Source: a bacterium YEK0313 (GTDB taxonomy: Bacteria > Pseudomonadota > Alphaproteobacteria > Rhizobiales > Phreatobacteraceae). Taken from it: a DNA stretch of 64,000 bases. The DNA is taken from contig CCMO02000002.1 in assembly GCA_000751295.2 (NCBI GenBank), positions 952,501 to 1,016,500 on the forward strand, written 5' to 3'. The first letter of the stretch is position 1; every line of letters starts with the position of its first letter. The position numbers and the translations under genes were made by a program. This document shows, one piece after another, positions 52,790 through 60,822 of this stretch. The notes below the pieces were generated by a model. That model saw only the letters and a program-made list of their open reading frames with translations, was not told the DNA's origin and made no database searches.

Positions 52790-53815
52790 TGTGGAGTCTG
52801 AGGAGGTTGTTCATCGCCCGTGAGAGCCAGAAGGTGGTCGTTGCGACACGAAGCACCGCAGGGCACGAGGATGAACAACCCGCACAAGAATGCGCGAACG
52901 ACGCCGCTTGGTCGAGCGGAGATGATCCGGCGGATCGTAGGAGAGGGCCGGCCTGTCGGCGAAGTGGCGGCCGGCTTCGGGGTCAGCGAACGAACCGCCC
53001 GCAAATGGCTGTCGCGATGGCGGAGCGATGGAGAAGCCGGGCTGCAGAACCGCTCGTCCCGGCCCCATGCGTGCCGATCGGCGACGAGCGCGTTCTGGCC
53101 CGGGCTGGCGGCCAAGCTGCGCCGCGAGTACCGGTTGACGGGTGAGGCGATTGCGTCCCGCCTCGGACTGGCGCGATCGACGGTTGCCGGCTGGCTGACG
53201 CGGATGGGTCTCGGCCGGCTGTCCGCGCTTGATCCGAAGGAGCCGGTGCGGCGCTATCAACGCGAGCGTCCCGGCGAGCTGCTTCATCTCGACATCAAGC
53301 GGCTGGCCCGCTTTGAAGGCGTCGGCCACCGCATCACCGGCAACCGGCGTGGCGCCAGCCAGGGGCTTGGCTACGACTTCCTGCATGTCGCCATCGACGA
53401 TGCGACCCGGCTTGCCTATGTCGAGGTGCTGCCCGACGAGCGGCGGTGGTCGACCACCGGGTTCCTCGTGCGGGCGCTGCGCTGGTTCAAGGAGCGGGGC
53501 GTCAGCGTGCAAAGAGTGATGACCGACAACGGCTCGGGATACATCGCCAGGCTCTTCCGCAAAGCGTTGAGGATGCTCGCCATCCGGCACATCCGCACCC
53601 GACCCTACACCCCGAAGACGAACGGCAAGGCAGAGCGCTTCATTCAGACCATGCTCAGGGAATGGGCCTATGCCATCCCGTTCCCCTCGTCCGCCCGCCG
53701 GACCGCAGATCTCACGCGATGGTTGGCCTGGTACAACCAGCACCGGCCGCATGCTAGCCTCGCACGACGATCACCGGCTCAAGCTCTCGCCGGAACAACC
53801 TGACCAGAACCCACA
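52790..53815 (+). mobile_element. IS481-family insertion sequence, copy 2 (1026 bp)
   Basis: It has the same length and terminal repeats as the copy at 847-1872, in the opposite orientation. It is flanked by CCTAGC at 52784-52789 and 53816-53821. The target is inside the remnant of an IS5-family transposase. By eye only three base differences from copy 1 were found, so the two insertions are recent. Confidence 0.95.
52871..53803 (+). CDS. IS481-family transposase (copy 2)
   Basis: About 310 residues from MNNPHKNARTTPLGRAEM, with an alternative GTG start at 52820. Two helix-turn-helix segments and the complete DDE core (LHLDIKRL, MTDNGSGY, KAERFIQTML) are present. The frame is undamaged, so this copy too can code for an active enzyme. 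Confidence 0.93.
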   Translation: MNNPHKNARTTPLGRAEMIRRIVGEGRPVGEVAAGFGVSERTARKWLSRWRSDGEAGLQNRSSRPHACRSATSAFWPGLAAKLRREYRLTGEAIASRLGLARSTVAGWLTRMGLGRLSALDPKEPVRRYQRERPGELLHLDIKRLARFEGVGHRITGNRRGASQGLGYDFLHVAIDDATRLAYVEVLPDERRWSTTGFLVRALRWFKERGVSVQRVMTDNGSGYIARLFRKALRMLAIRHIRTRPYTPKTNGKAERFIQTMLREWAYAIPFPSSARRTADLTRWLAWYNQHRPHASLARRSPAQALAGTT

Positions 53816-53895
53816 CCTAGCCTTCATCCACCTCGCCGCCATCATGCTCTGGCTCCGCTGAATGTGGATTCGACCTAAACGAAAACACCCCCAAT

Positions 53896-54816
53896 CTAGG
53901 GGAACGAGAAATTTCGGCAGTTCTCTATTCTGGTGTTCGCATCACCGGGCAGGAAGTATCTTCTAGTGTGTCCCCAATTCGGCCGTCTAACCATAGCGAG
54001 TGTTTCAGCAAATCCGGACTTACCCCAGATCTCCTCTCCCTCGCCAAACTGCGCAATAAGCATGACAAAGCAGGCTGCGATGGCGTTGAGAACATTCTCC
54101 AATGAAGCATTGTTGAATGCCGTCTCCCGGTCATGCTTGGTTGCGTTGTAGGCGGCATACCAGCGCAGGCGCTGTGTGGGATTAGGCCCCACGCTCCAAT
54201 TCTCGAACGGGCGCAACTCACCTAACCAAGGATAACTTGGAAACGTAACCCCATAGTGTGAAAGCTGAAGAGGCTCAGAGACTTTGATATAGTCTGCGGT
54301 ATTTCGTCCATGGCTCCCATTTGCCCGAAGAACCCCTTTCCAGTGGGCCTCAACTTCCATACTAGCGAGTAGCAATAAGTTCCGGATCTCATGGCCATAA
54401 GCGGCCAAATTTGAGCCCTGCGGATGCACCACGCGGCAGATGTCATCGAGTGAGTGCATGAGCGCCGTGAATTGCCCTTTCGAGCTAGCGATGACGTCGC
54501 CCCAATCACGATAGCTCGGAGAAATGAGGACGTCGGAGTATCGAGCCGGCCTCGCCATCCGCGGAAAGTACGATCCGGGGGGAATTTCTAGCTCTAGCAG
54601 TTCGTGTGCTATCTCGGCAGCGAGTTTGGCAAAGATATCCTCTCCCTCCGCAGCGAGGATGAATCCGTACGGAGGATCGATACGACGTGCTTCGCGGACG
54701 CTAACCTCCCAAACTGAACCGCGAAATCCGCCAAGTATATGTAGGCCGTCAGATGTCGTAGAGGGTTTGCTCACCCCCACGTAGTAACGTGACGCTGCCA
54801 TCGTATTTTCTTTCAT
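53896..54816 (-). CDS. Unknown protein of the low-GC accessory segment
   Basis: 306 residues, not recognised. Codon and base use differ from the surroundings (many AT-rich codons, GC visibly lower than in the core genes), which points to transfer. The N-terminal third is mixed alpha/beta (YYVGVSKPSTTSDGLHILGG). The middle and C-terminal parts are helical, with HEIRNLLLLASMEVEAHWKG and RWYAAYNATKHDRETAFNNA. The KHDR word at the end of a helix recalls HEPN-like domains, but the canonical RxxxxH is not evident, so this is only a suggestion. The stop codon lies at the edge of the decayed IS, so the C-terminus may be shortened. Confidence 0.6.
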   Translation of the reverse strand: MKENTMAASRYYVGVSKPSTTSDGLHILGGFRGSVWEVSVREARRIDPPYGFILAAEGEDIFAKLAAEIAHELLELEIPPGSYFPRMARPARYSDVLISPSYRDWGDVIASSKGQFTALMHSLDDICRVVHPQGSNLAAYGHEIRNLLLLASMEVEAHWKGVLRANGSHGRNTADYIKVSEPLQLSHYGVTFPSYPWLGELRPFENWSVGPNPTQRLRWYAAYNATKHDRETAFNNASLENVLNAIAACFVMLIAQFGEGEEIWGKSGFAETLAMVRRPNWGHTRRYFLPGDANTRIENCRNFSFP

Positions 54817-55297
54817 GATTACCTAAACTTATCACCCGGTAGAACTATCGACCCTCCAAATACATTCAGCATATTCTCGCAGTTTTGCTACGATCGAGCG
54901 GGGATCTTGATCGCAAGAAGGGCCTTCATAGAACACTCATTGGAGTGACATTGCCTAGCTTCCTTATGCACATGGTGATGTCAGCTGCTGTTCTGAAGGA
55001 TGTATTTGACTTTGGCATGTCCAAGGCAGAATTTGAACAGAGACTGAGAAGCATCCTTTGGGAAGAGCCAGAAAACTATGAACTTCGCCTCAAGCTGCGC
55101 CGAGTTCTAAGCCCTTTGGTCTTACCTGCTGCGTGCTCTTCGACATCAAACACAACGATCTCGATGAAGAAGTAATCAGCGCGGCGATCCGGTCACGGAA
55201 CTTTGTTCCAGGACGACCGCAAGGGATCGCCGCCGCGAACGTGTGCCACAGGTCGATGGCCCTGCATTAAGGCTAGCCGTGCCCCGATCCGGCGCAG
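54817..55297. other. Low-GC intergenic stretch with a doubtful small open frame
   Basis: A frame at 54885-55175 (96 residues, TTG start, ending SMKK) reads HMVMSAAVLKDVFDFGMSKA and WEEPENYELRLKLRRVL, protein-like but unmatched to any family I know. In another frame at about 55084-55270 a second run, FDIKHNDLDEEVISAAIRS, is open to TAA. Together they could be remains of one frameshifted gene. No promoter or ribosome site stands out. GC rises again near 55250, just before uxuB. Confidence 0.35.
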
Positions 55298-56788
55298 CTA
55301 CGCCTCGAGATCGAGCTCCCCGCGCCCGACCCGCGCGGCGGTCTCGCGTGCGCCGACCGCGAAGAGGCTCGCGAGAGCGCGGGTGATCGGACCGGCAAAA
55401 CGCGGATCGGCAGCCATGTCGGTGCCGAAGATGTCGGGGATCGCGAGCAGCGCCGGCGCCAGCCGGTCCGCGGCGGGTCCGGCCGCCGCGGCAATCGCCT
55501 TCAGCCGGTCGCTCAGGGGATCGCGCAGGTCGATCGCCGTGTCCTTTTCGTCGACCGCGGTGACGTAGCGCATCCAGGCTGCGATGCCGAGCGCCATGAC
55601 GCCGATCCCACGTCCCCCGGCCAGCCGATCGCGCGCCGGCGCAATCAGCCGCTGCGGCAGTTTCTGCGATCCGTCCATGGCGATCTGCCAGGTGCGGTGG
55701 CGCAGCGCCGGATTGGCGAAGCGGATCTTGAGGTCGCGCTTGTAGCTCTCGATGTCGAAACCGGATAGCGGCCTGAGCGTCGGCGTCGCCTCGTCCATCA
55801 GGCGCGTCACGACCGCCGCCAGGCCGGGATCGGCAATGGCTTCGGCCACCGTTTCATAGCCGGCAAGAAATCCCAGATAGGCGAGCGTCGAATGCGAGCC
55901 ATTGAGCAGGCGCAGCTTCATCAGCTCGAAGGGTGCGACGTCGCCGACCATTTCGACGCCGCTCGCGGCGAGGTCGGGACGGCCGGAGGGAAAATGGTCC
56001 TCGACCACCCATTGCCAGAACGGCTCGGCGACGACCGGCCAGGCATCGGTGACCCCGAGCGCGGCATCGACCTCGGCGCGATCGGCTTCCGTCGTCGCCG
56101 GCACGATGCGATCGACCATGGTCGAAGGACAGGCGAGCTCGCCCGCCACCCAGCGGCCGAGTTCGGCATCGCGCAGGGCGGCGAAGCGGGCCAGCACGCG
56201 CTTCACGGTCGCCCCATTCGACGGCAGGTTGTCGCAGGAGAGGACCGTGAAGGGCCGACGGCCGGCGCGCCGACGCCGGTCGAGCGCGGCGACGAGCAAG
56301 CCCGGCGCGGAGCGCGGCAGCACGTCGCCGAGATCGTGCCTGACGTCGGGATGATCCTCGGCGAGCGTACCGGTCGCCGGATCGTGGCAATAGCCCTTTT
56401 CGGTGACGGTCAGCGAAACGATGCGCACGGCCGGGTCGGCGAGGCGGGCGATGAGCCGTTCCGGATCCTCCGGCGCGACCAGCACCTCGGACACGGCGCC
56501 GATGATGCGCAGACGTGTCGGCGCAGCCGACCGCACGGCGAGCGTATAGAGCCCGTCCTGGCTTTTGAGCGCATCACGCGTGTCCGGCGCGCGGAGCGAC
56601 GCGCCGACAATGCCCCAGGACGTCTCGCCGGCGCCCAGCCGGTCATCGATCACCATCGCCTGGTGGGCGCGGTGGAAGGCGCCGATGCCGAGATGGACGA
56701 TGCCGGTCGAGACCGCGGCGCGGTCGTAGGCCGGGCGGGCGACGGCGGCCGGCAAGGCGCCGAGCGTCGCATTGGCAAGGCGCGTCAC
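55298..56788 (-). CDS. uxuB: Mannitol dehydrogenase family protein, probable fructuronate reductase
   Basis: 496 residues from a GTG (56786-56788) overlapping the uxaC stop as GTGA. The N-terminal Rossmann start is GIVHLGIGAFHRAHQAMVID. The family signatures TVTEKGYCHDPATG, LSCDNLPSNGATVKRVLARF and the catalytic Lys in ELMKLRLLNGSHSTLAYLGF are intact. Members reduce D-fructuronate or D-tagaturonate or oxidise mannitol. Cotranscription with uxaC and a FadR-type regulator favours fructuronate reductase in glucuronate breakdown. Confidence 0.88.
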   Translation of the reverse strand: MTRLANATLGALPAAVARPAYDRAAVSTGIVHLGIGAFHRAHQAMVIDDRLGAGETSWGIVGASLRAPDTRDALKSQDGLYTLAVRSAAPTRLRIIGAVSEVLVAPEDPERLIARLADPAVRIVSLTVTEKGYCHDPATGTLAEDHPDVRHDLGDVLPRSAPGLLVAALDRRRRAGRRPFTVLSCDNLPSNGATVKRVLARFAALRDAELGRWVAGELACPSTMVDRIVPATTEADRAEVDAALGVTDAWPVVAEPFWQWVVEDHFPSGRPDLAASGVEMVGDVAPFELMKLRLLNGSHSTLAYLGFLAGYETVAEAIADPGLAAVVTRLMDEATPTLRPLSGFDIESYKRDLKIRFANPALRHRTWQIAMDGSQKLPQRLIAPARDRLAGGRGIGVMALGIAAWMRYVTAVDEKDTAIDLRDPLSDRLKAIAAAAGPAADRLAPALLAIPDIFGTDMAADPRFAGPITRALASLFAVGARETAARVGRGELDLEA

Positions 56789-58233
56789 AGCCGGTACGCC
56801 TTCTTGGCAAGACCATAGGCGAGGTCGTGGGCGAGCTCTTCCGCCTCGTCCTGATCGATCCGGCCGGCGACCACGAGCTCGGCGAGATGGGCGCAGTCGA
56901 CCCGGCGGGCGACGTCGTGCCGGGCCGGAATGGACGGGAAGGCGCGGGTGTCGTCGTTGAAGCCGACCGTGTTGTAGAAGCCGGCGGTTTCGATCACCTG
57001 GTCCTTGAAGCGCTTCATGCCGTCGACCGAATCGTAGAACCACCAGGGCGGGCCGAGGCGCAACGCCGGATAGTGGCCGGCTAGCGGGCTCAGCTCGCGC
57101 GCATAGGCCGTCTCGTCCAGGGTGAACAGGATGATGGTCAGGTTCGGCTCGTTGCCGAAGGCGTCGAGCAGGGGTTTCAGCGCGGCGACGTAATCGGTCG
57201 GGCCGGGAATGTCGGCGCCCATATCGCGGCCGAAGCGCGCGAAGACCCCGGCATTGTGATTGCGCCGGGAGCCCGGATGGATCTGCAGCACCAGGCCGTC
57301 GTCGAGGCTCATCCGCGCCATCTCGATGAGCATCTGGCCGCGGAACAGGTCGGCCTCCTCCGGCCCGGCCTCGCCGGAGACGATGCGCTGGAACAGCCGC
57401 TCGACCTCGACCGGGCCGAGATCGGCAGTGCGCGCCGTCGGATGGCCGTGATCGGAGGCGGTCGCGCCATGGCTCTTGAAGAAGGCCCGGCGCTTGCGGT
57501 GCGCCGCGAGATAGCCGGTCCAGGTCGCGGTATCCTCGCCCGTGATCTCGCCGAGCGTCCGAAGATTGTCGCGAAAGCCCTCGAAGTCGGGATCGACCAC
57601 GGCATCGGGGCGATAGGTGGTGACCACCCGGCCGTCCCAGCCGGAGGCGGCGATGCGGGCGTGCCAGGCGAGGTTGTCGAGCGCGCCCTCGGTGGTCGCG
57701 ATGACCTCGATGTCGAAGGTCCTGTAGAGCGCCCGCGGCCGGTAGGCGGGCTCGGTGAGTGCCTCGGCGATCAGGTCGTAGGTCGCGTCGGCATTGGCCG
57801 CCGACAGGCGCTCGTCGAGACCGAACAGGGCGGCGAAGGCATGGTCGAGCCAGAGCCGGGTCGGGGTCGCCCGGAACAGGTTGTAGTTCGCCGCGAAGAG
57901 ACGCCAGATCCTGCGCGGATCGGTCTCGACCGGCGTGCCGTCCTTGGCGGGGATGCCGAGCGCCTCCATCGGCACGCCCTGCGAATAGAGCATGCGGAAG
58001 ACATAGTGGTCGGGCACGACGAAAAGCTTGGCGGGATCGGCAAAGGGCTGGTCCTCGGCATACCAGCGCGGATCGGTGTGGCCGTGGGGCGAAATGATCG
58101 GCAGGGTCGCGACCCCGTCATAGAGCCGGCGGGCGATCGCCCGCGCGGCGGGATCGGCCGGCAGAAGGCGATCCGGCGCGCAGATGCGGCTGTCGGCCGG
58201 CGGCAGCCGCCGCGGCAGGGTCTTCGGCGTCAT
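56785..58233 (-). CDS. uxaC: Glucuronate isomerase
   Basis: 482 residues from MTPKTLPRRLPPADSRICAP, whose ATG overlaps the stop of the upstream regulator gene. It is an amidohydrolase-fold enzyme, with PIISPHGHTDPRWYAEDQPF holding the first metal-site histidines, LWLDHAFAALFGLDERLSAA, LVLQIHPGSRRNHNAGVFAR and FYDSVDGMKRFKDQVIET. It interconverts glucuronate and fructuronate (or galacturonate and tagaturonate), the first step before UxuB. Confidence 0.94.
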   Translation of the reverse strand: MTPKTLPRRLPPADSRICAPDRLLPADPAARAIARRLYDGVATLPIISPHGHTDPRWYAEDQPFADPAKLFVVPDHYVFRMLYSQGVPMEALGIPAKDGTPVETDPRRIWRLFAANYNLFRATPTRLWLDHAFAALFGLDERLSAANADATYDLIAEALTEPAYRPRALYRTFDIEVIATTEGALDNLAWHARIAASGWDGRVVTTYRPDAVVDPDFEGFRDNLRTLGEITGEDTATWTGYLAAHRKRRAFFKSHGATASDHGHPTARTADLGPVEVERLFQRIVSGEAGPEEADLFRGQMLIEMARMSLDDGLVLQIHPGSRRNHNAGVFARFGRDMGADIPGPTDYVAALKPLLDAFGNEPNLTIILFTLDETAYARELSPLAGHYPALRLGPPWWFYDSVDGMKRFKDQVIETAGFYNTVGFNDDTRAFPSIPARHDVARRVDCAHLAELVVAGRIDQDEAEELAHDLAYGLAKKAYRL

Positions 58234-58937
58234 GCGACCTCCTCGGAGGGTTCGTTCGGCCCGACGATGATCGTCTGGACATGGGTGAGATGGGCGGCCA
58301 TCGCGGCGCGGGCCGCCGCCCCGTCGCGCGCGGCGAGCGCGGCGACGATCGCCCGATGATCGGCAAGCGTCATGCGCCGGTTCTCCGGCAGGCCGGTGCG
58401 CGTCGAGACGAGTTCGAACAGCGGCGAGAACATGCGGTCCCACAGGCCCTCGACGATGGCGATCAGCACGCTGTTGCCGCAGGCCCTGGCGATGGCGACG
58501 TGGAAGGCGCGGTCGACGGTCTGGCTGGCGCGGTGATCCGGGCTCGCATCGAGCGCTTCGATCAGCGCCCGGAGCCCGGCAATGTCGGCCGGCGTCGCCG
58601 CGGCCGCGGCAAGGCCGGCAATTTCCGGCTCGATCAGGAGGCGCGCGGCGATCAGCTCATGCGGGCTCGGGCCGGCATCGAAGGCGACCACGCGCGAGGG
58701 CGGCGCCTCGCTGACCGTGATGCCGGATCCGGTGCGGATCTCGACGAGCCCGGCGATCTCCAGCGCGATCATGGCCTCGCGCACCGTCGGACGGCTGACG
58801 CCCAGCATGCGGGCGAGCTCGCGTTCGGCCGGCAGCCGCTCGCCGGGCTTCAGATCGCCGCGGGCGACGAGATCGGCGACCTGGCGCGCGACGCGCTCGT
58901 AGAGACGATCCTGATCGACGGCCTGGAACGGCGACAC
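58230..58937 (-). CDS. GntR/FadR-family regulator of the hexuronate operon
   Basis: 235 residues. The N-terminal winged helix (LYERVARQVADLVARGDLKP, then ELARMLGVSRPTVREAMIAL) is followed by an FCD ligand domain, whose metal-site residues lie in helices such as RAFHVAIARACGNSVLIAIV. It is the first gene of the operon with uxaC and uxuB, each overlapping the next by four bases. This suggests a UxuR/ExuR-like repressor relieved by hexuronate. Confidence 0.9.
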   Translation of the reverse strand: MSPFQAVDQDRLYERVARQVADLVARGDLKPGERLPAERELARMLGVSRPTVREAMIALEIAGLVEIRTGSGITVSEAPPSRVVAFDAGPSPHELIAARLLIEPEIAGLAAAAATPADIAGLRALIEALDASPDHRASQTVDRAFHVAIARACGNSVLIAIVEGLWDRMFSPLFELVSTRTGLPENRRMTLADHRAIVAALAARDGAAARAAMAAHLTHVQTIIVGPNEPSEEVA

Positions 58938-59000
58938 GGCTGATCCCCGGGATGAGGCCGGTCAAGCTAGCGCCCGGCCTTCAATTGTCAAATGGCCAGG

Positions 59001-59011
59001 TGGTCAGGCCA
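59001..59011. promoter_or_regulatory. Candidate operator of the hexuronate regulator
   Basis: TGGTCAGGCCA, nearly palindromic and of the TGGTC-N-GACCA form used by many FCD-domain GntR regulators, lies 64 bases before the regulator's start codon. A wider dyad AATGGCC ... GGCCAATT surrounds it (58991-59014). Assignment rests on position and general similarity. Confidence 0.5.
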
Positions 59012-59055
59012 ATTTTGCGACACGTCCGGGGCGAAAAGGACCGCATGCGCCGGCG

Positions 59056-59724
59056 TCAGGAGCGGGCGAGTCGGCCGACCACAGCCGGTGCGCCGGAAAA
59101 GAAGGCTTCGACCGCATCGCGCACGATCACCTCAAGATCGTCGGGTGTCGGCGTGCCGTACACGAAGCGCCGGATGGCAATGTAGAAGATCCGGCCGTGC
59201 AGCCCCCAGAACAGCTCGTGCTCGCGCTCCGCCAGTGCGCCGGCAGCGGGCGGCAGGCCGAGATCGTGGCGCAGTTCGGCGGAGGCCGGCGCGATGATCC
59301 GCTCCCCGACCAGGCGGAGATAGCGGTTGGTGATGTCGAACGATTTCAGGCCGGAAAAAACGAAGATCCGCACCCAGTCGTGGTCGAAGACCCGCTCGAC
59401 ATATTCGAGATAGAACTGGGTGAGCCGGTCGGCGAGCGGCCGCGAGCGGTCGGTGACGAGATCGGCCCAGGACGGTTTCCAGCGGCTGAGATAGACCTGC
59501 TCGTAGACCCGCTCGATCAGCGCTTCCTTGCTCGGGAAATGCCGGTAGATGGCCGAATGGGTGATGCCCATGCGCTTGGCGAGCTCGCGCGTCTGGCCCT
59601 CGAAGCCGTGCGCGGCAAAAAAGCGCACCGCCTCGTCGACGATCAACTGCTCGCGGTCGGCCGCCCGCATGTTGCGCCGGCGCGGCTTGGACGGGCCGGC
59701 GGGCTTGGCCTTGGCGTCGGACAT
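59056..59724 (-). CDS. TetR-family regulator facing the molybdenum hydroxylase operon
   Basis: 222 residues from MSDAKAKPAGPSKPRRRNMR; a TTG five codons upstream (59737-59739) with GGAG eight bases before it is an alternative start. The basic N-terminal arm is followed by the helix-turn-helix (LIVDEAVRFFAAHGFEGQTR, then MGITHSAIYRHFPSKEALIE) and a ligand-binding domain with several Tyr and Trp residues. It diverges from the CoxM-like gene, and two identical-core palindromes lie between the genes, so it probably represses both directions. Confidence 0.9.
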   Translation of the reverse strand: MSDAKAKPAGPSKPRRRNMRAADREQLIVDEAVRFFAAHGFEGQTRELAKRMGITHSAIYRHFPSKEALIERVYEQVYLSRWKPSWADLVTDRSRPLADRLTQFYLEYVERVFDHDWVRIFVFSGLKSFDITNRYLRLVGERIIAPASAELRHDLGLPPAAGALAEREHELFWGLHGRIFYIAIRRFVYGTPTPDDLEVIVRDAVEAFFSGAPAVVGRLARS

Positions 59725-59847
59725 GTCGGGAGCGGTCAATTCCAGGGCTCCAATCGGGACCTGACAGGGCGCCCGCGGGAATCGGGCCAGCCCGAAGCCT
59801 GCGGACAGCGCCCCTTTGATCACGGCGCGGCGGGGCTGCCAAGGTGG

Positions 59848-59867
59848 AAGTGACCACTTGGTCATTT
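59848..59867. promoter_or_regulatory. TetR operator 1 in the divergent region
   Basis: Core TGACCA-CT-TGGTCA is perfectly palindromic, with further partial symmetry outside (AAG against TTT). It lies just upstream of a TTGACA -35-like hexamer at 59870-59875. The same core occurs at 59898-59919, 51 bases centre to centre. Confidence 0.75.
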
Positions 59868-59897
59868 CCTTGACAGGGCGGCGAAGTCGTGCCCATC

Positions 59898-59919
59898 TTT
59901 GTGACCAAGTGGTCACAAA
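59898..59919. promoter_or_regulatory. TetR operator 2 in the divergent region
   Basis: Ten-base arms TTTGTGACCA are mirrored perfectly around AG. The site lies 43 bases upstream of the CoxM-like start codon and overlaps the place of the -10 box for the TTGACA at 59870-59875, so binding here would block transcription of the operon. Confidence 0.8.
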
Positions 59920-59961
59920 TAGAGCCACCCCGAGGACACGCAGCCTGGAGAACGCGCCCCG

Positions 59962-60822
59962 ATGAAAGCGCGCGCCTTCGCCTATCTCCGCCCGGCAACC
60001 GTCGCCGAGGCGCTCGATGCCTTTGCCGGCGCGGCGGGCGATGCGAGCTACATTGCCGGCGGCCAGAGCCTGGTGCCGGCCCTGGCGCTCCGGCTGCAGG
60101 CGCCCGACAGGCTCATCGACATCGCCCATATCGCGGCCCTCGCCGGCATTCGTCTCGACGGCGAAACCCTGCGCATCGGCGCGCTGACCCGCCATGCCCA
60201 GCTGATCGACGACCCGCTGATCGCCCGGCACGCGCCGCTGCTGGCCGAGGCGGCGCCGCATATCGCCCATCCCGCGATCCGCAACAGGGGCACGATCGGC
60301 GGCAGCCTGGCGCTCGCCGACCCGGCGGCCGAACTGCCGGCCATGATGCTCGCGGCCGGCGCAGCGATCGAGATCGCCGGGCCCGACGGGGTCCGGCAGG
60401 TCGCGGCCGACGATTTCTTCCTCGACCTCTACCAGACCGCGCTCGCCCCGGGCGAACTCATCACCGCCGTGCTGGTGCCCGTCGCCCGTCCGGACGAGCG
60501 CTTCGCCTTCGACGAGCTGGCGCGGCGGCGCGGCGACTACGCGCTGGTCGGCGCCGGCATCCGGGCTCGGCACGCGGGCGGCACCGTCGCGGAGATCCGC
60601 ATCGCCTTCCTGTCGGTGGCGGCAACGCCGCTGCGCGCCCGTGCCGCCGAGGAGGCGCTGGCCGGCACGGTGCTGGACGCGGACGCGATCGCCCGCGCGC
60701 AGGAGGCGCTCGACGACGACCTCGACCCGTCCGACGAGGCCCACATGCCCGCGGCGACGCGCCGGCACCTCGCGCGGGTCCTGCTCAGCCGCCTTGCCGG
60801 CCGCATCCGGGAGGCGGCATGA
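59962..60822 (+). CDS. Molybdenum hydroxylase FAD subunit (CoxM-like)
   Basis: 286 residues. The FAD-binding PCMH-type motifs are IAGGQSLVPALALRLQAP and NRGTIGGSLALADPAAELPA, followed by the CO_deh_flav_C domain (FDELARRRGDYALVGAGI). It carries electrons from the iron-sulfur subunit to a quinone or other acceptor. The stop overlaps the start of the iron-sulfur subunit gene (ATGA), showing a tightly coupled M-S-L operon. Confidence 0.93.
   Translation: MKARAFAYLRPATVAEALDAFAGAAGDASYIAGGQSLVPALALRLQAPDRLIDIAHIAALAGIRLDGETLRIGALTRHAQLIDDPLIARHAPLLAEAAPHIAHPAIRNRGTIGGSLALADPAAELPAMMLAAGAAIEIAGPDGVRQVAADDFFLDLYQTALAPGELITAVLVPVARPDERFAFDELARRRGDYALVGAGIRARHAGGTVAEIRIAFLSVAATPLRARAAEEALAGTVLDADAIARAQEALDDDLDPSDEAHMPAATRRHLARVLLSRLAGRIREAA

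Larger units (their letters stand above)
52461..53861 (+). pseudogene. IS5-family transposase, truncated and interrupted
   Basis: The frame 52461-52789 encodes MICDTLGRPLRFMLTAGERH, DKAYDNNDLRQTIAEMDAEA and RIERCFNKLKHFRRFATRYD, the C-terminal half of an IS5/IS427-type DDE transposase, with the third catalytic residue probably the Glu of RNRIERCF. The N-terminal half with the first acidic residues is absent. IS481 copy 2 interrupts it after THYLA. Removing that IS and one CCTAGC copy restores the frame THYLAFIHLAAIMLWLR and its stop at 53859-53861, so the IS481 came in after this gene had its present 3' end. Confidence 0.88.
52400..53890 (+). mobile_element. Decayed IS5-like element interrupted by IS481
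   Basis: The left part 52400-52789 and the right part 53822-53890 belong together. Near the left end, TTGAGGTTGAATC (52412-52424) resembles the inverted right-end word TTTAGGTCGAATC (complement of about 53867-53879), which marks probable terminal repeats. The transposase between them lacks its N-terminal half, so the element was internally deleted before or after the IS481 inserted. Exact outer ends are uncertain. Confidence 0.6.

Noticed and set aside
55148..55200. Resemblance of LDEEVISAAIRSR to the RecR end LDEGTITAAIRSR as a duplicated recR tail
   Set aside because: The match is short and the DNA is not similar around it, so chance or codon bias explains it well enough.
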